A DNA stretch of 64,000 nt, taken from NCBI RefSeq assembly GCF_000219585.1, contig NC_015731.1:1612001-1676000 (forward strand), read 5' to 3'. This stretch comes from Nitrosomonas sp. Is79A3. Its GTDB lineage: Bacteria > Pseudomonadota > Gammaproteobacteria > Burkholderiales > Nitrosomonadaceae. Of the stretch, positions 35,238 to 46,420 are shown one piece after another. The stretch's first letter is position 1. Each line of letters opens with the position of its first letter. Both the position numbers and the translations under genes were made by a program. The notes under the pieces were generated by a model that saw only the letters and a program-made list of their open reading frames with translations, was not told where the DNA came from and searched no databases.

Positions 35238-36287
35238 GGCTATGTAGTAATTAACTGTTGAAATTGTCTTGTTTTCCCAAGTGACATTAGGAAACAAAGG
35301 GTTGGTGTAACGTTCTGACCGAGACGGTCAATCATTCTATGCCACCCCAGATAACTTGCAAGATAGCGTGTTGCCACACCATGGAACTTCGCCATCCATT
35401 GTCTGAGTCGGCTGCCATAAGCATTAACATTCTGAATGTGGTAAACATCGTTGATAACTCGTTGACCTGCAGCAATGTTGACTGGACGATGAACAATTCT
35501 TGCATTCCTGGTGATCTGTCTGTAGGCGGGCATTCCATCTGTGCAGAGAATGACATCTTTGCTTAACAAAGGGATAAGCACTGTTCCGATTTGCTCTGCG
35601 CTTGTGTCATGCAGTATACGGTCATCAGTTTCACCATAACGATCGCGCACCACTAGCACAGGTATCTGTTCTTTTGATGTGCCGCGCTTGGCAGCTTTGC
35701 CGCCTCGTTTGCGTGCGGCTCTCGGTAAATGATGTTGTCCCTTAAAAGATTCCAGAAAATACATTTCGTCAGCTTCAACAATGCCATTCATTTTGGGAGA
35801 TTGATGGAGTGCAGGCGTTCGCAAAAAACGGTGACGCCATTTAAAGCTCGTGTTCGTGGTTACTCCGCAGCTGACCGCTGCTTTACGTACACTTACCCTT
35901 GAACCATCGCTTGCTCATAATCAAACCATTTGTCTTTGTGGCGTAATCGGGCCAATGCCGTGCCTGTCAGGGCATTAAATGTGTGATTGCAGTGGCGGCA
36001 TCGGTAGCGTTGTAACTCACTGGCTTTACCCCACCGATACAGCTTTGTTCCCTGACAATAGGGACAAATTCGTTCTTCATTCTGCCCTTGCTCAATCAAT
36101 TCTATGATCGTATCAGCACCGGCTTTTCTTTCTAATCTTTCTCGAAGCTTGTCTCGCTGACCGCGGCTCATCCTCTCAATCGATTTTATCCAATCTTTGA
36201 ATTCAGCTGCTTTCATGATGCATAACCCCTCTTTTACATTCCGATGCATATTTGACTAGCAATTCAACAATTAATTGCTACAGAGCC
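35238..36287 (-). mobile_element. IS1595-family insertion sequence (about 1050 bp)
   Basis: The element has terminal inverted repeats: GGCTATGTAGTAATTAAC at the left end and GGCTCTGTAGCAATTAAT when the right end is read inward. They extend 25 bases with 4 differences. An exact 8-bp target duplication, TTAAGTAA, flanks it (35230-35237 and 36288-36295). It carries one transposase gene on the minus strand, which is frameshifted, so this copy cannot move by itself. Intact ends and the exact duplication indicate a fairly recent insertion. Confidence 0.93.
35240..36216 (-). pseudogene. IS1595-family transposase, frameshifted
   Basis: The N-terminal part (36216 down to 35893) has the zinc-ribbon ICPYCQGTKLYRWGK and YRCRHCNHTFNALTGT that defines the family. 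After YEQAMVQG it meets a TAA. Restoring one missing base there gives LSVRKAAVSCGVTTNTSFKW and joins the C-terminal part (35824 to 35240). That part has the DDE-type catalytic domain with GIVEADEMYFLESFKG and VILCTDGMPAYRQI. The stop lies inside the left inverted repeat. The single-base deletion near 35898 is the only lesion seen. Confidence 0.9.
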
Positions 36288-36326
36288 TTAAGTAAGATGA
36301 AGCTGCTTAGTTTTCAAAAAAATTAA

Positions 36327-37529
36327 CTATCTGATAAATGGCCAATAAAGAAACGTTTTCTTTTTTCTTTGACTGGGTGCCAATGCAGGCTGCCACTCTG
36401 ACGGATACTTGGTTTCAAGTAAACTATTCAATCGTAAGTTAGTCCATTTGCGAGCAGGCATTTCCAAGAATCGATAACTCCAAACTGAGATCGGAATGAC
36501 TAAACCTATCAAACAGGCAACGAATAGTATCGATCCAGCGGTACTACTTTGCAATGGCAGCCCTGTATAGGACTCCCAGTCGTTCTTTGCAATAAACTTG
36601 ATGAGATAGTGCCACATATAAATAGAAAACGATAGCAGTCCAATCGTGTGCATATGGCGCGTGGTAAGACAATTGCATAAATAGCCGCGATCTTCCCAAG
36701 TAAGCAGAACGATCAAGGCCATCAAAGCAATAGATAAAATATCTGTTAGGCCAAAGTGCAACGCAAGCAAAAGTGCAATACTTGCAGTGATCTGAATATA
36801 CGTCAGGCGTCTTTCCGAGATAGCAGAAATCACGCCGCGCCCCAGGAACAACATAATACCGATCGTAAAAGCTGACGCAGCACGCACGGTGGATAGTTGA
36901 AAATTCTCATCGACGTCGCTACTGGTAGCAAGGCATAAACAATAGAAAAGCAATGTAGTGCATGCCAGCGCAATCAAAGCCAGTTTCCGATTCTCACCAT
37001 CCAGGGTAAGAAGCGCGGCAAAGATCAAATAACAAAAAAACTCTGCACTGAGAGACCATGATGGGAGATTCCATGTTACCCAATCAAACATACCCCATGC
37101 GTGAATAAGGAATAGGTTAGCAACTAATGATTCGGCATTTCGTAAGGAGCCATCGAACACGCAGCAGGATTCTTTTTCCAAGCCCCAGTTTATTAGCGCA
37201 ACCGTGATAAAGAACAGCAGTGTTGCTACCAGCGTAATGAAATGCAATGGATAAATTCGTGCGATGCGTGCAATTAGATAATGAAAAGTATCTCGAGTGC
37301 TATGGCGCTGCGGATGTTCGATGTCGTAGACATATGACATCACGAAACCGCTGAGGATAAAGAAAAAATCTACCCAAAGATAGCCTTTGGAAAGAAAAAA
37401 TGTTATCTCATCCGGATCGATAGATGGATGAAAAAAGGATCGAAAGTGGACGAAAACGACCATCAAAGCAGCCCAGCCTCGCAGGGAAGTATGGGATCGA
37501 ATTTCATCCTTGTTTGCTATATGAATCAT
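36327..37529 (-). CDS. Acyltransferase-3 family membrane protein
   Basis: The 400-residue protein has the acyltransferase-3 (OafA/NodX-like) plan of about ten membrane helices. It starts with RSHTSLRGWAALMVVFVHF, where R, H and the following acidic residues mark the active site, and GYLWVDFFFILSGFVMSYVY is the second hallmark. It would move acyl groups, often acetyl, onto surface sugars or lipids at the inner membrane. It lies just downstream of the IS element's right end and is read as a single gene. The specific acceptor is unknown. Confidence 0.88.
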   Translation of the reverse strand: MIHIANKDEIRSHTSLRGWAALMVVFVHFRSFFHPSIDPDEITFFLSKGYLWVDFFFILSGFVMSYVYDIEHPQRHSTRDTFHYLIARIARIYPLHFITLVATLLFFITVALINWGLEKESCCVFDGSLRNAESLVANLFLIHAWGMFDWVTWNLPSWSLSAEFFCYLIFAALLTLDGENRKLALIALACTTLLFYCLCLATSSDVDENFQLSTVRAASAFTIGIMLFLGRGVISAISERRLTYIQITASIALLLALHFGLTDILSIALMALIVLLTWEDRGYLCNCLTTRHMHTIGLLSFSIYMWHYLIKFIAKNDWESYTGLPLQSSTAGSILFVACLIGLVIPISVWSYRFLEMPARKWTNLRLNSLLETKYPSEWQPALAPSQRKKKTFLYWPFIR

Positions 37530-38406
37530 AAAATAATTTTTCCAGTGGTGATGCCTCCCACCACTACGGCAAGGGGGGATTCTGCTTTAAAAAATACATT
37601 TGTTCAGATTTGATGTGACGGGCACCGGATAGACCGGATATCTGTCGGATTGGATGCTAATTAGAGTGTTTTTGTGTGAAACTGGGATGAAAGAACAAAA
37701 CTTTTCGAACAATGATCAAGCCGGTAAGCTCTATCAGCATACCGCTATTCTGATCAGCGGTTGTATTTGTGTTTCTTTTTCATTGCATTACTGTCTTTAG
37801 ACATACATGAATCGTTATCACAATAATCTCTTTACCACTCAAAATCTGATTTTTATCTTTTTGAATATCATATCAAGTACTGGACTTTTTTCGGATTACC
37901 AAAAAATACGGCCATCAGTTGACTTACATCCTTCCTTATAAATAAATTTAATGTAATGTTTTATTTCTCAGTAACTCTTCGAGGAGTGCTTAATTTAATC
38001 ATTTTGCCATCTATTTAAACTAAGAATGATGCGACAATTTGCATAGCTTTTTCTCTTTATTGTGCATAAGATTATGCCATCTTTTTATGTTGTTGATAAA
38101 TAAAATATCACATTAAAAAGGCGTGTGCTTTTCACAGAGAGAACTGTCTCCTCTGTTTTGAATACTGACAATGCAATTTTTGCAAGATCTACGGTATAGC
38201 AGTTCAGAGTACATCTTAGTTTTACATTCGAAGTCAATTTACTGTATAAACCGATGATTTGCCCATCCGTCCATTCAATCCGATACAGCTCAACTACGAA
38301 GCTTGGCTAAAACATGATATGTTTTACCCCTTCTGTTGGCGCAATTAGTTTGTGGATTAGAGAGGAAAGTATCGAAATGGAATCCGCGTAAATCAACGTA
38401 ACAATC
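37530..38406. other. Long AT-rich non-coding region
   Basis: This 877-bp gap between the divergent acyltransferase and parE genes has no open frame with gene-like features and no copy of the other repeats. It should contain the promoters for both genes. I see no RNA gene or stable stem by eye. Confidence 0.5.
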
Positions 38407-40365
38407 ATGACAAAACAAACTTACGACGAATCTTCGATCCGGGTCTTGCGCAAGCTGGAACCTATCCAGTTGCGGCCGGGTATGTACACACGTACCACGG
38501 ACCCGACGCACATGGTGGTGGAGGCCATCGATAATGCTGTCGATGAGGCGATGGCAGGCCATGCTAAGAACATCGAAGTAACACTTTATCGTGACGGTTC
38601 AGTCGCCGTAGCAGATGATGGGCGCGGCATTCCGGTCGGTTTACATCCAGAAGAAAATATTCCAACTATACAGGTTGTGTTCCAGGTGATTCATTCCGGT
38701 GGTAAATTTGCCAAAGGCGACGCGGACAGTAGTTACAAATTCACCGGCGGTCTGCACGGTGTGGGTGTTTCAGTGACGAATGCGCTCTCCACCCGCCTGG
38801 AAGTGGAAGTTAAGCGCGAAGGCAAGCAACACCGTATCGTTTTTGCCGGCGGCGAAGTCATCGAGCCGTTAACGGTGATTGGTACTTGCGGCGTGCGCAA
38901 CACCGGTACGGCACTGCGTATCTGGCCGAATGCGAAGTATTTTGATTCCCCATTACTGCATCGCGGAGAGCTGGAGCACTTGTTACGTGCCAAGGCGATG
39001 CTGCTGCCGGGCGTTAAAGTGTTGCTCAATATCGAGACAGTCACGGGTTTTGATGTCAAGGAATGGCATTTTGAGGGAGGGATCGCGCAGTATCTGGATC
39101 AGATGATTGCTGAGGATGAGCCGATTGCGCCGGCATTCTGTGGTGAAAAGTATTTGGCCGCTAACGAATCTTTCTCGGACGGCGAAGGAGTGCAATGGGC
39201 AATGGCATGGGTTGCCGGTTCCGGCGGGGGCGAATCTTATGTGAATCTGATTCCGACATTGGGAGGCGGAACGCACGAAGCCGGTTTACGCGATGTGGTA
39301 TTTAACAGTGTGCGTACCTTCGCGGAACAGCATGGACTGATGCAGCGCAACGTAAAACTGACGGCCGAGGATGTGTGGTCCAAGCTGCGCTTTGTGTTGG
39401 CGCTCAAAATGGTGGATCCGAGCTTTTCTGGCCAGACCAAGGAAAAATTGTCTTCGCGTGAGGCGATTAAGCTGGTTGCAGCGGCCATGAAAGATACGCT
39501 GGATTTATGGCTGAACGAGCATGTAGCGGAAGCGACGAAGATTGCCGAGCAGGCTATCAAGAACGCCATCGATCGCGGCAAAACCGCTAAAACAGTGGAA
39601 CGCAGAAAAGGCTCCGGCGTGGCGGTGATGCCAGGTAAGCTCACCGATTCAGAACTGACAGGCCTCAACGCCGAACTGTTTTTGGTGGAAGGCGATTCCG
39701 CCGGAGGATCGGCCAAGGCGGGTCGTGACAAAGAGACTCAGGCAGTGCTGCCGTTACGTGGCAAAGGCATGAACAGTTGGGAAGTTGATCAATCGCAGAT
39801 TCTCGCTAACCAGGAAATCCACAATATTGCGGTGTCGCTGGCGATTGATCCGCACAAACTGGATAGCGATGTGGACATGAGTGCCTTGCGTTATGGAAAA
39901 ATCATCATCCTGTCCGATGCCGATGATGATGGCAGCCATATCCAGGCGCTGTTGCTCACTTTATTTTTCCGGCATTTTCCCAAGATTATTCAACACGGGC
40001 ACGTGTATATTGCCAAGCCACCGTTGTTTCGCGTGGATGTACCGGCACAGGGAAAAAACAAACCGCCACGCAAGCTATACGCTCTGGATCAGGTGGAACT
40101 GGATATATTAGAAGCGCGCCTGCGCCAGGAAGGCATCAAGGAAGGTAGCTGGACCATTTCGCGTTTCAAGGGGCTGGGGGAGATGGATGCGGTCCAGCTT
40201 TGGGAAACCACCTTATGCCCGGACACGCGCCGGCTGGTGCGGATAGGCCTTGGCGATGTGGCACATGCAGTGGGAACCTTTGATACCCTGATGGGCAAGT
40301 CGCATGCCAGCGAACGCAAGGAATTGATTACGATACATGGCAACGAAGTGGAAGCGGATATTTAA
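38407..40365 (+). CDS. parE: DNA topoisomerase IV subunit B (ParE)
   Basis: The 652-residue ATPase subunit of topoisomerase IV, with ParC, unlinks daughter chromosomes. The GHKL ATP-binding domain shows EAIDNAVDEAMAGH, DDGRGIPVG and GGLHGVGVS in the first 130 residues. The TOPRIM part has LFLVEGDSAGGSAKAGRDKE and LSDADDDGSHIQALL. The absence of the ~170-residue insert of GyrB and the following parC identify it as ParE. parC starts six bases after its stop, so the pair is an operon. The start is an ATG with only a weak ribosome site. Confidence 0.96.
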   Translation: MTKQTYDESSIRVLRKLEPIQLRPGMYTRTTDPTHMVVEAIDNAVDEAMAGHAKNIEVTLYRDGSVAVADDGRGIPVGLHPEENIPTIQVVFQVIHSGGKFAKGDADSSYKFTGGLHGVGVSVTNALSTRLEVEVKREGKQHRIVFAGGEVIEPLTVIGTCGVRNTGTALRIWPNAKYFDSPLLHRGELEHLLRAKAMLLPGVKVLLNIETVTGFDVKEWHFEGGIAQYLDQMIAEDEPIAPAFCGEKYLAANESFSDGEGVQWAMAWVAGSGGGESYVNLIPTLGGGTHEAGLRDVVFNSVRTFAEQHGLMQRNVKLTAEDVWSKLRFVLALKMVDPSFSGQTKEKLSSREAIKLVAAAMKDTLDLWLNEHVAEATKIAEQAIKNAIDRGKTAKTVERRKGSGVAVMPGKLTDSELTGLNAELFLVEGDSAGGSAKAGRDKETQAVLPLRGKGMNSWEVDQSQILANQEIHNIAVSLAIDPHKLDSDVDMSALRYGKIIILSDADDDGSHIQALLLTLFFRHFPKIIQHGHVYIAKPPLFRVDVPAQGKNKPPRKLYALDQVELDILEARLRQEGIKEGSWTISRFKGLGEMDAVQLWETTLCPDTRRLVRIGLGDVAHAVGTFDTLMGKSHASERKELITIHGNEVEADI

Positions 40366-40371
40366 CGAAAA

Positions 40372-42756
40372 ATGAAAAATTTGGATCTATTTGACGCGCT
40401 GGATTCCTCCTTACCGGCGCAAGCGACGCCGCAGGAAACCAAGCTGCCGCCCGTACCGCCCGAGTCTTCTCCGGGCGGAAGTGATAGCGGCGACGGCAGC
40501 ATTGATCTGGCTGAATACACGCACCAAGTATATCTGCGCTATGCCATCAGCGTGGTCAAGGGGCGGGCGCTGCCCTCCGTATCCGATGGCGAGAAGCCGG
40601 TGCAGCGCCGTATTCTCTATGCGATGCATCGCCTGGGTCTGATTCAGGGATCAAAACCGGTCAAATCGGCACGCGTGGTTGGCGATGTGATTGGTAAATA
40701 CCACCCGCATGGTGATTCGGCTTCTTATGAAGCGATGGTGCGCATGGCGCAGGATTTTGTGTTGCGCTATCCCTTGGTCGATGGTCAGGGAAACTTCGGT
40801 TCGCGTGACGGCGATTCTCCTGCGGCCATGCGGTATACCGAAGTCAGACTGACTAAATATGCTGAGTTGCTGCTGTCCGAAGTGGACGCGGGGAGCGTGG
40901 ATTTCCGTCCGAATTATGACGGCTCAGAACAGGAGCCAGTGGATTTGCCCGCACGCCTCCCATTGCTGTTGCTGAATGGCGCATCCGGCATTGCGGTCGG
41001 TATGGCGACGGAATGCCTGCCGCACAACATGCGTGAGGTGGGCAATGCAGCGATGGCGCTGATGCATAACCCGGCGATCAGTGTTGATGACGTATTGCAG
41101 CACATCCAGGGGCCGGATTTTCCAGGCGGCGGTCAATTGATTTCCAGCACTAAGGATATACGCGAAGCTTATGCCACAGGCCGGGGCATTTTCCGTGTGC
41201 GCGCACGCTGGACCCTAGAGCAACAAGCGCGCGGCCAGTGGCGCATGGTGGTGCATGAATTGCCGCCAGGTGTTTCCATAAAAAAAGTACTGGAAGAAAT
41301 TGGGGAATACGCCGATCCGCAGATAAAAACGGGCAAGAAAGAGTTGTCGATCGAGCAAAAGCAGATGAAGCAATTGTTTCTCGACGCGCTGGAAACTGTG
41401 CGTGACGAATCCGGCAAAGATGCTTCCGTACGTATCGTTCTGGAGCCGCGCTCCTCGCGCATGCCACAAGAGCAATTCATCGCCCTGTTGCTTGCGCATA
41501 CCAGTCTGGAATCAACGGTACCCGCCAATATGGTCGCCATCGGTTTGGATGGCAGACCGAACCAGAAGAACATTCTGGAGTTACTGACCGAGTGGACGCG
41601 ATTCCGTACCACCACGGTCACTCGCCGCAGCCGTACCAGGCTGGATCAGGTGCAAAAGCGCCTGCACATCCTGGAAGGCCGCATGGTGGTACTGCTGAAT
41701 ATTGATGAAGTCATCAAAGTCATTCGTGAAGCGGATGACCCCAAAGCGGATTTGATGTCGCAATTTGGGATTACTGAAATTCAGGCAGACGATATTCTGG
41801 AAATTCGATTGCGTCAGTTGGCCCGTCTCGAAGCCATCCGTATCGAGAAAGAAATGAACGAACTGAAAACTGAAGAAGAAGGGTTGAAGTTTGTTTTGAA
41901 CAATGAAACAGCGATGCGCGACATGATCATCGGCGAGATTGAAGCGGATGTAAAAAAATATGGCGACGACCGCCGCACATTGATCGAAGCAGCGGAGCGT
42001 GTGGTGGCAAAGACGGCATCCGTGCCGGATGAGCCCTGTACGGTTATTCTGTCTAAGAATGGCTGGATACGTCAACGCACGGGTCATGAAGTGGATATGG
42101 GTACACTGTCATTTAAGGATGGTGATCAGTTACTGGCTATTGCGCAAACACGCACAACTTATCCGGTTGTGGTGCTGGATAGCGGGGGGCGTGCCTACAG
42201 TTTGTCCTCGACGGACATTCCTGGTGGCCGCAGCGACGGTGTGCCGCTGGCTTCCTTGTTGGATATGCCTCCCAAGGTGAAAGCGGCAGTGATGTGCGCC
42301 GCTGCGCCGGATACCCAATATCTGTTTAGCTCGTCCGGCGGGTATGGTTTTATTGCTACACTTAAAGACTTGGTATCCCGCCAGAAGGCTGGTAAGGCTT
42401 TCATGACGCTGAGCAAAACGGATATATTGCTGCCACCGGCGAATGTTGCCAATGGCAATCTGATTGCGGCACTGGGCAGCAACGGCAAACTGTTGTTATT
42501 CCCGATCAACGAAATGAAGGAATTGTCGAGCGGGAAGGGCGTTATCATTCTCGGATTGAATGACGGTGAGTCGTTGATTGCCACGACGGTGCTACCGGAA
42601 GGTTCGTCGCTGCAAATTAAGGGAACGGGTGCAGGCAATAAATCATTGCAAAGGGTATTAAAATGGGAAGAACTGCAACCGTTTGTGTTACATCGGGCAC
42701 GTAAGGGTATGCTGGCACCGGTTAAATTCAAACCGGAGAAGATTGAGGTATTCTGA
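40372..42756 (+). CDS. parC: DNA topoisomerase IV subunit A (ParC)
   Basis: The 794-residue protein cuts and rejoins DNA. The N-terminal winged-helix region has [20 protein letters not shown] and the catalytic tyrosine is in [16 protein letters not shown] coiled-coil tower follows (about 430-500). The C-terminal beta-pinwheel is short and has no GyrA-box, as expected for ParC. The tail end is [18 protein letters not shown]. It is translated directly after parE. A proline-rich stretch at residues 15-40 before the conserved core is unusual but harmless. Confidence 0.96.
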   Translation: MKNLDLFDALDSSLPAQATPQETKLPPVPPESSPGGSDSGDGSIDLAEYTHQVYLRYAISVVKGRALPSVSDGEKPVQRRILYAMHRLGLIQGSKPVKSARVVGDVIGKYHPHGDSASYEAMVRMAQDFVLRYPLVDGQGNFGSRDGDSPAAMRYTEVRLTKYAELLLSEVDAGSVDFRPNYDGSEQEPVDLPARLPLLLLNGASGIAVGMATECLPHNMREVGNAAMALMHNPAISVDDVLQHIQGPDFPGGGQLISSTKDIREAYATGRGIFRVRARWTLEQQARGQWRMVVHELPPGVSIKKVLEEIGEYADPQIKTGKKELSIEQKQMKQLFLDALETVRDESGKDASVRIVLEPRSSRMPQEQFIALLLAHTSLESTVPANMVAIGLDGRPNQKNILELLTEWTRFRTTTVTRRSRTRLDQVQKRLHILEGRMVVLLNIDEVIKVIREADDPKADLMSQFGITEIQADDILEIRLRQLARLEAIRIEKEMNELKTEEEGLKFVLNNETAMRDMIIGEIEADVKKYGDDRRTLIEAAERVVAKTASVPDEPCTVILSKNGWIRQRTGHEVDMGTLSFKDGDQLLAIAQTRTTYPVVVLDSGGRAYSLSSTDIPGGRSDGVPLASLLDMPPKVKAAVMCAAAPDTQYLFSSSGGYGFIATLKDLVSRQKAGKAFMTLSKTDILLPPANVANGNLIAALGSNGKLLLFPINEMKELSSGKGVIILGLNDGESLIATTVLPEGSSLQIKGTGAGNKSLQRVLKWEELQPFVLHRARKGMLAPVKFKPEKIEVF

Positions 42757-42958
42757 ACTGGATCTGATTTGGCGGACGACCGGAATATTAGCCGGATCAA
42801 TAATTGACAAAAGTCCAGAAAATTCTTTTGACAGGCTTTCTTAATGCAACATCATGTTGTGTCAACAGCAAGGCGTTATGTTGCAAAAGACTGAGAGGGG
42901 TGGGGTGATTAAAGATGTTGAAGCTTAATGCACTATAGACAATACTGACATCAGTTCA

Positions 42959-43948
42959 TCAGTTGCAGTAATCATTCTCCTTAAACCATTTAACAGCATC
43001 TTTAAGTGCTTCAATTGAGGGCCGATATTGATAACCTAATTCACGGTGCGCTTTATCACTGGAAAAAAACATTAGTTTTTTTGCCATATGAATACTGTCC
43101 AGAGTTGCCCGTGGTTCAGTGTGTGTGAACGATGCGATTTTTTCCATTAGCCATGCCATTGGAAGCATTAAGCCGATCGGTATATTGATTCGGTTCTTTT
43201 GGGTCCCATTGATTTCATCAATGGTCTGAAGGATTTGCAGCAAGGTCATATTATCACCGCCCAATATATAACGTTCCCCCGGTTTTCCATGTTGATAAGC
43301 TAATAAATGTCCATAGGCAATATCATCAACATGCGCTATATTTAATCCGGTATTGACATAGGCAGGCATGCGGCCCATTAATGTATCCAAGACAATACGG
43401 CCTGTTGGTGTGGGGCGAATGTCTCCGGGGCCAATGGGGGTCGACGGGTTGACGATTATCAAGGGTAATTGGTGCTCGTCAGTCAATTGTTTCACCATTT
43501 GTTCAGCCAGATATTTTGAGCGTTTGTAATACCCTGCGATGGCGGAGAAATTGGATGGCGTTTCTTCATTAGCAGGCGTTCCATCTTGTTTTAAACCTAG
43601 AGTTGCTACGCTGCTGGTATATACAATGCGTTTTATGCCTTCTTCAGTCGCTGCTAGGATCAGTGCGCGTGTGCCATCAACGTTAATTTTGTGCATGGTT
43701 TCTGGATCTGGAACCCAAAGACGATAATCAGCCGCTACATGAAATAGATTGTCGCAGCCTTTAATTGCGCGACTTAGCGATTGATGATCCCGTAGATCAC
43801 CTTCAGTAATTTCAACAGGGAAGTTTTCCAGGTTTTTGCGATCACTATCCGGTCTAACCAATACACGAACTTGATGATTCGCTGTTAGCAAGCATCGCAT
43901 AACAGCAGAGCCAAGAAATCCTGTTGCACCAGTAACCAATGATTTCAT
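42959..43948 (-). CDS. hpnA: Hopanoid-associated sugar epimerase HpnA
   Basis: The 329-residue extended SDR has the NAD(P)-binding VTGATGFLGSAVMRCLL at the start and the active-site YYKRSKYLAEQMV (YxxxK). The stretch AHVDDIAYGHLLAYQHGKPG and the overall length match HpnA. It is thought to modify a sugar-nucleotide used for the hopanoid side chain. It is the last gene of the minus-strand group lptM-lysA-squalene synthase-hpnA and follows squalene synthase by 76 bases. The rest of the hopanoid genes are outside the window. Confidence 0.88.
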   Translation of the reverse strand: MKSLVTGATGFLGSAVMRCLLTANHQVRVLVRPDSDRKNLENFPVEITEGDLRDHQSLSRAIKGCDNLFHVAADYRLWVPDPETMHKINVDGTRALILAATEEGIKRIVYTSSVATLGLKQDGTPANEETPSNFSAIAGYYKRSKYLAEQMVKQLTDEHQLPLIIVNPSTPIGPGDIRPTPTGRIVLDTLMGRMPAYVNTGLNIAHVDDIAYGHLLAYQHGKPGERYILGGDNMTLLQILQTIDEINGTQKNRINIPIGLMLPMAWLMEKIASFTHTEPRATLDSIHMAKKLMFFSSDKAHRELGYQYRPSIEALKDAVKWFKENDYCN

Positions 43949-44024
43949 AATGCCTTGTGTTTTTATATTGTTTTTAAGTTAGATTGGCTTAATATTATAA
44001 TAACTTGGTAGAGATAAAAGGCTA

Positions 44025-45095
44025 TTAATTATTTGTTTTGTCTCTCAAATAAGTATCTTTGTGTATAGCTACTTCAGGAAGCTTGCTGGATGTGAGCTTG
44101 AACAGTAACTTTAATATCCAGTCCTGACTGGCAAACAAACTGGTTGTTGCGATGGTAGCTTTAACACTGCGGCGGCTTATTTTAACTTGTGTTCCTTCAG
44201 AAAAATCCCGGTGCTGATTAATTTTATTTAAAGTCAGGATTGCCATACCGATTGCCCATAAACAGAATCGTCGAATTCCTTTTTCCTGGGGAGGGATCAA
44301 ACTTGTATATATTAGCGCATTTTGTAAATGCTCTTTGGCAACCCCTAATAACTCTGCTAATCCGGCTTGAAATTTTGTATCGGATGTACCTGGTTGCAAG
44401 TCAGCGAGATTAAACCCATTTTTAAGAAAAATATCTTGCGGTAACCAGCAAGCGCCGCGTTTCCGGTCATCCCAGATATCCTTGAGAATATTTGTCATCT
44501 GCAATCCTTGTCCGAAGGATACGGAAAGTTTCATCAGGGTAGGTTTGTGACTATTAATTTCCTCTGAATAATCGCAAAATAACTCGGTTAACATTTCACC
44601 GACCACCCCGGCAACGTAATAACAATATTGATTCATTGCGGACAGATCTTTAAGTCCTTCCAGAGATTCTGTTTCCTGATAGTCGGACATGCCCTGCGCC
44701 ATGATTCGAACGCAACGCTCCAATGCATTGCGCTGCGTAGGATTAAAGCTATGCGTAATGCGAATGACCGCGGGTGTATTTTTGACCAAATCATGTTCTG
44801 CGGGAATTGTATGGCCGGAAAGCAGGGGATGTAGCTTTTGTGCAAAATCTTCGGCTGATGTATTTCCACACACCACTTCGGAAAACATGTGCGATAACTG
44901 CCTGGTTTGTTCCATGGTTAAAGCGCTATCATCTTCAATCGTATCGGTGATACGGCATAGAAGATAAGCATTGCCGATAACACGGCGTAAAGATTCGGGT
45001 AACTGTGGAATTGTTAATGCAAAAGTGCGGGATACACCTTGCAAAATATGGTCTTGGTACTGTTCATCATCGAAACTGGAAGAAAGGCTTGTCAT
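44025..45095 (-). CDS. Squalene/phytoene synthase family (farnesyl-diphosphate farnesyltransferase)
   Basis: The 356-residue protein joins two farnesyl diphosphates. The two Asp-rich metal sites are DTIEDD at 51-56 and DIWDD in MTNILKDIWDDRKRG. The start, VSRTFALTIPQLPESLRRVI, and the length resemble eukaryote-like squalene synthases more than the shorter HpnC/HpnD pair, so it may make squalene in one enzyme (inference). It is the precursor enzyme for hopanoids, consistent with hpnA next to it. A C-terminal membrane anchor is not obvious. Confidence 0.88.
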   Translation of the reverse strand: MTSLSSSFDDEQYQDHILQGVSRTFALTIPQLPESLRRVIGNAYLLCRITDTIEDDSALTMEQTRQLSHMFSEVVCGNTSAEDFAQKLHPLLSGHTIPAEHDLVKNTPAVIRITHSFNPTQRNALERCVRIMAQGMSDYQETESLEGLKDLSAMNQYCYYVAGVVGEMLTELFCDYSEEINSHKPTLMKLSVSFGQGLQMTNILKDIWDDRKRGACWLPQDIFLKNGFNLADLQPGTSDTKFQAGLAELLGVAKEHLQNALIYTSLIPPQEKGIRRFCLWAIGMAILTLNKINQHRDFSEGTQVKISRRSVKATIATTSLFASQDWILKLLFKLTSSKLPEVAIHKDTYLRDKTNN

Positions 45096-45166
45096 TACTG
45101 ATTTGTCATAAAATGATAAGGCATATTACTACAATTGAGTGCATCACCAAATTCTATGTCATTAAA

Positions 45167-46420
45167 TTACGATAAGATTTGTTCGGTAGCGATTAATTGA
45201 TCAATGGTTTCGCGCTGCCGGATGATATGGGTTGTGTTTTTATCAATCATAATTTCAGTCGCGCGTGGCCGGGTATTGTAATTTGAACTCATGCTCATGC
45301 CATAGGCACCGGCAGACATGATTGCCAATAAATCTCCATTGATCAACCCAAGTTTGCGATCATGACCCAGAAAATCACCTGTTTCACAAACAGGCCCAAC
45401 AATTTGGTAATTTTTAATTTCTTCTTTGTTTCTAATGACTGGAAGAATCTCATGATAGGCATCATAAAGTGCTGGACGCATTAAATCATTCATTGCCGCA
45501 TCGACAATGGCGAAATTGCGTGAGGGCGTATGCTTCAGGTATTCAATTCGAGTCAACAGGATGCCTGCGTTACCTACGAGCGAGCGGCCTGGTTCAATTA
45601 ATAGGCGTTGTTTGACTTGCTGTGTGCAGGCGCACAGTGCGGAAACATAATCATTAATCGACGGTGGTGTTTCATTGGTATAGCGAATGCCTAATCCACC
45701 ACCTAAATCCAAGTGCGTAATTTCGAGACCTTGAGATTGCAGGGTATCGAGCAGATTAAGCATTTTGTTACTTGCTTGCATGAATGGTTCAAGCTCTGTC
45801 AGTTGCGAACCAATGTGACAATCTAATCCGGTAAAACGGATGTGAGCGTATTGGTGAGCAGATCGATAAATTTTTTCAGCCTCACTGGCCGGAATACCAA
45901 ATTTATTTTCTTTAAGGCCGGTAGAAATGTATGGATGGGTTTTTGCATCAACATTTGGGTTTACGCGTAAGCTAACCGGTGCAATTTTGCCCATGTCTTT
46001 TGCGGTCTGATTTAAAGTAATTAGCTCCGCTTCAGATTCCACATTAAAACATAGAATATCGGCATCCAGTGCCAAGCGCATTTCATAAGTATTTTTGCCA
46101 ACCCCGGAAAAAACTATTTTCTTTGGATCCCCGCCTGCCTTAATGACACGAAGCAATTCCCCGCCTGATACGATATCAAAGCCGCTGCCAAGCTGTGCCA
46201 ATAGATTGAGTATAGCAATGTTGGAATTGGCCTTTACTGCATAACAAATTAAATGATCCCGGTTGGCAAAAGCAGAATCAAATTCCAGGTAAGCTTGAGT
46301 TAAGGCGGATCGTGAGTAGACATAGCATGGCGTGCCGAATTCATCAGCAATCTGCTTTAATGGCACAGATTCCGCATAGAGTTCGTTGTTGCGGTAGCTA
46401 AATTCAGGAAAGCCGCTCAT
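45167..46420 (-). CDS. lysA: Diaminopimelate decarboxylase
   Basis: The 417-residue PLP enzyme makes lysine from meso-diaminopimelate, the last step of the pathway. The PLP lysine lies in HLICYAVKANSNIAIL, the phosphate-binding GGGLGIRY is near residue 232 and the catalytic-cysteine stretch is GPVCETGDFLG. The fold-type III barrel and C-terminal domain are complete. Its ATG overlaps the TGA of lptM upstream by four bases, a common lptM-lysA arrangement in proteobacteria. Confidence 0.96.
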   Translation of the reverse strand: MSGFPEFSYRNNELYAESVPLKQIADEFGTPCYVYSRSALTQAYLEFDSAFANRDHLICYAVKANSNIAILNLLAQLGSGFDIVSGGELLRVIKAGGDPKKIVFSGVGKNTYEMRLALDADILCFNVESEAELITLNQTAKDMGKIAPVSLRVNPNVDAKTHPYISTGLKENKFGIPASEAEKIYRSAHQYAHIRFTGLDCHIGSQLTELEPFMQASNKMLNLLDTLQSQGLEITHLDLGGGLGIRYTNETPPSINDYVSALCACTQQVKQRLLIEPGRSLVGNAGILLTRIEYLKHTPSRNFAIVDAAMNDLMRPALYDAYHEILPVIRNKEEIKNYQIVGPVCETGDFLGHDRKLGLINGDLLAIMSAGAYGMSMSSNYNTRPRATEIMIDKNTTHIIRQRETIDQLIATEQILS

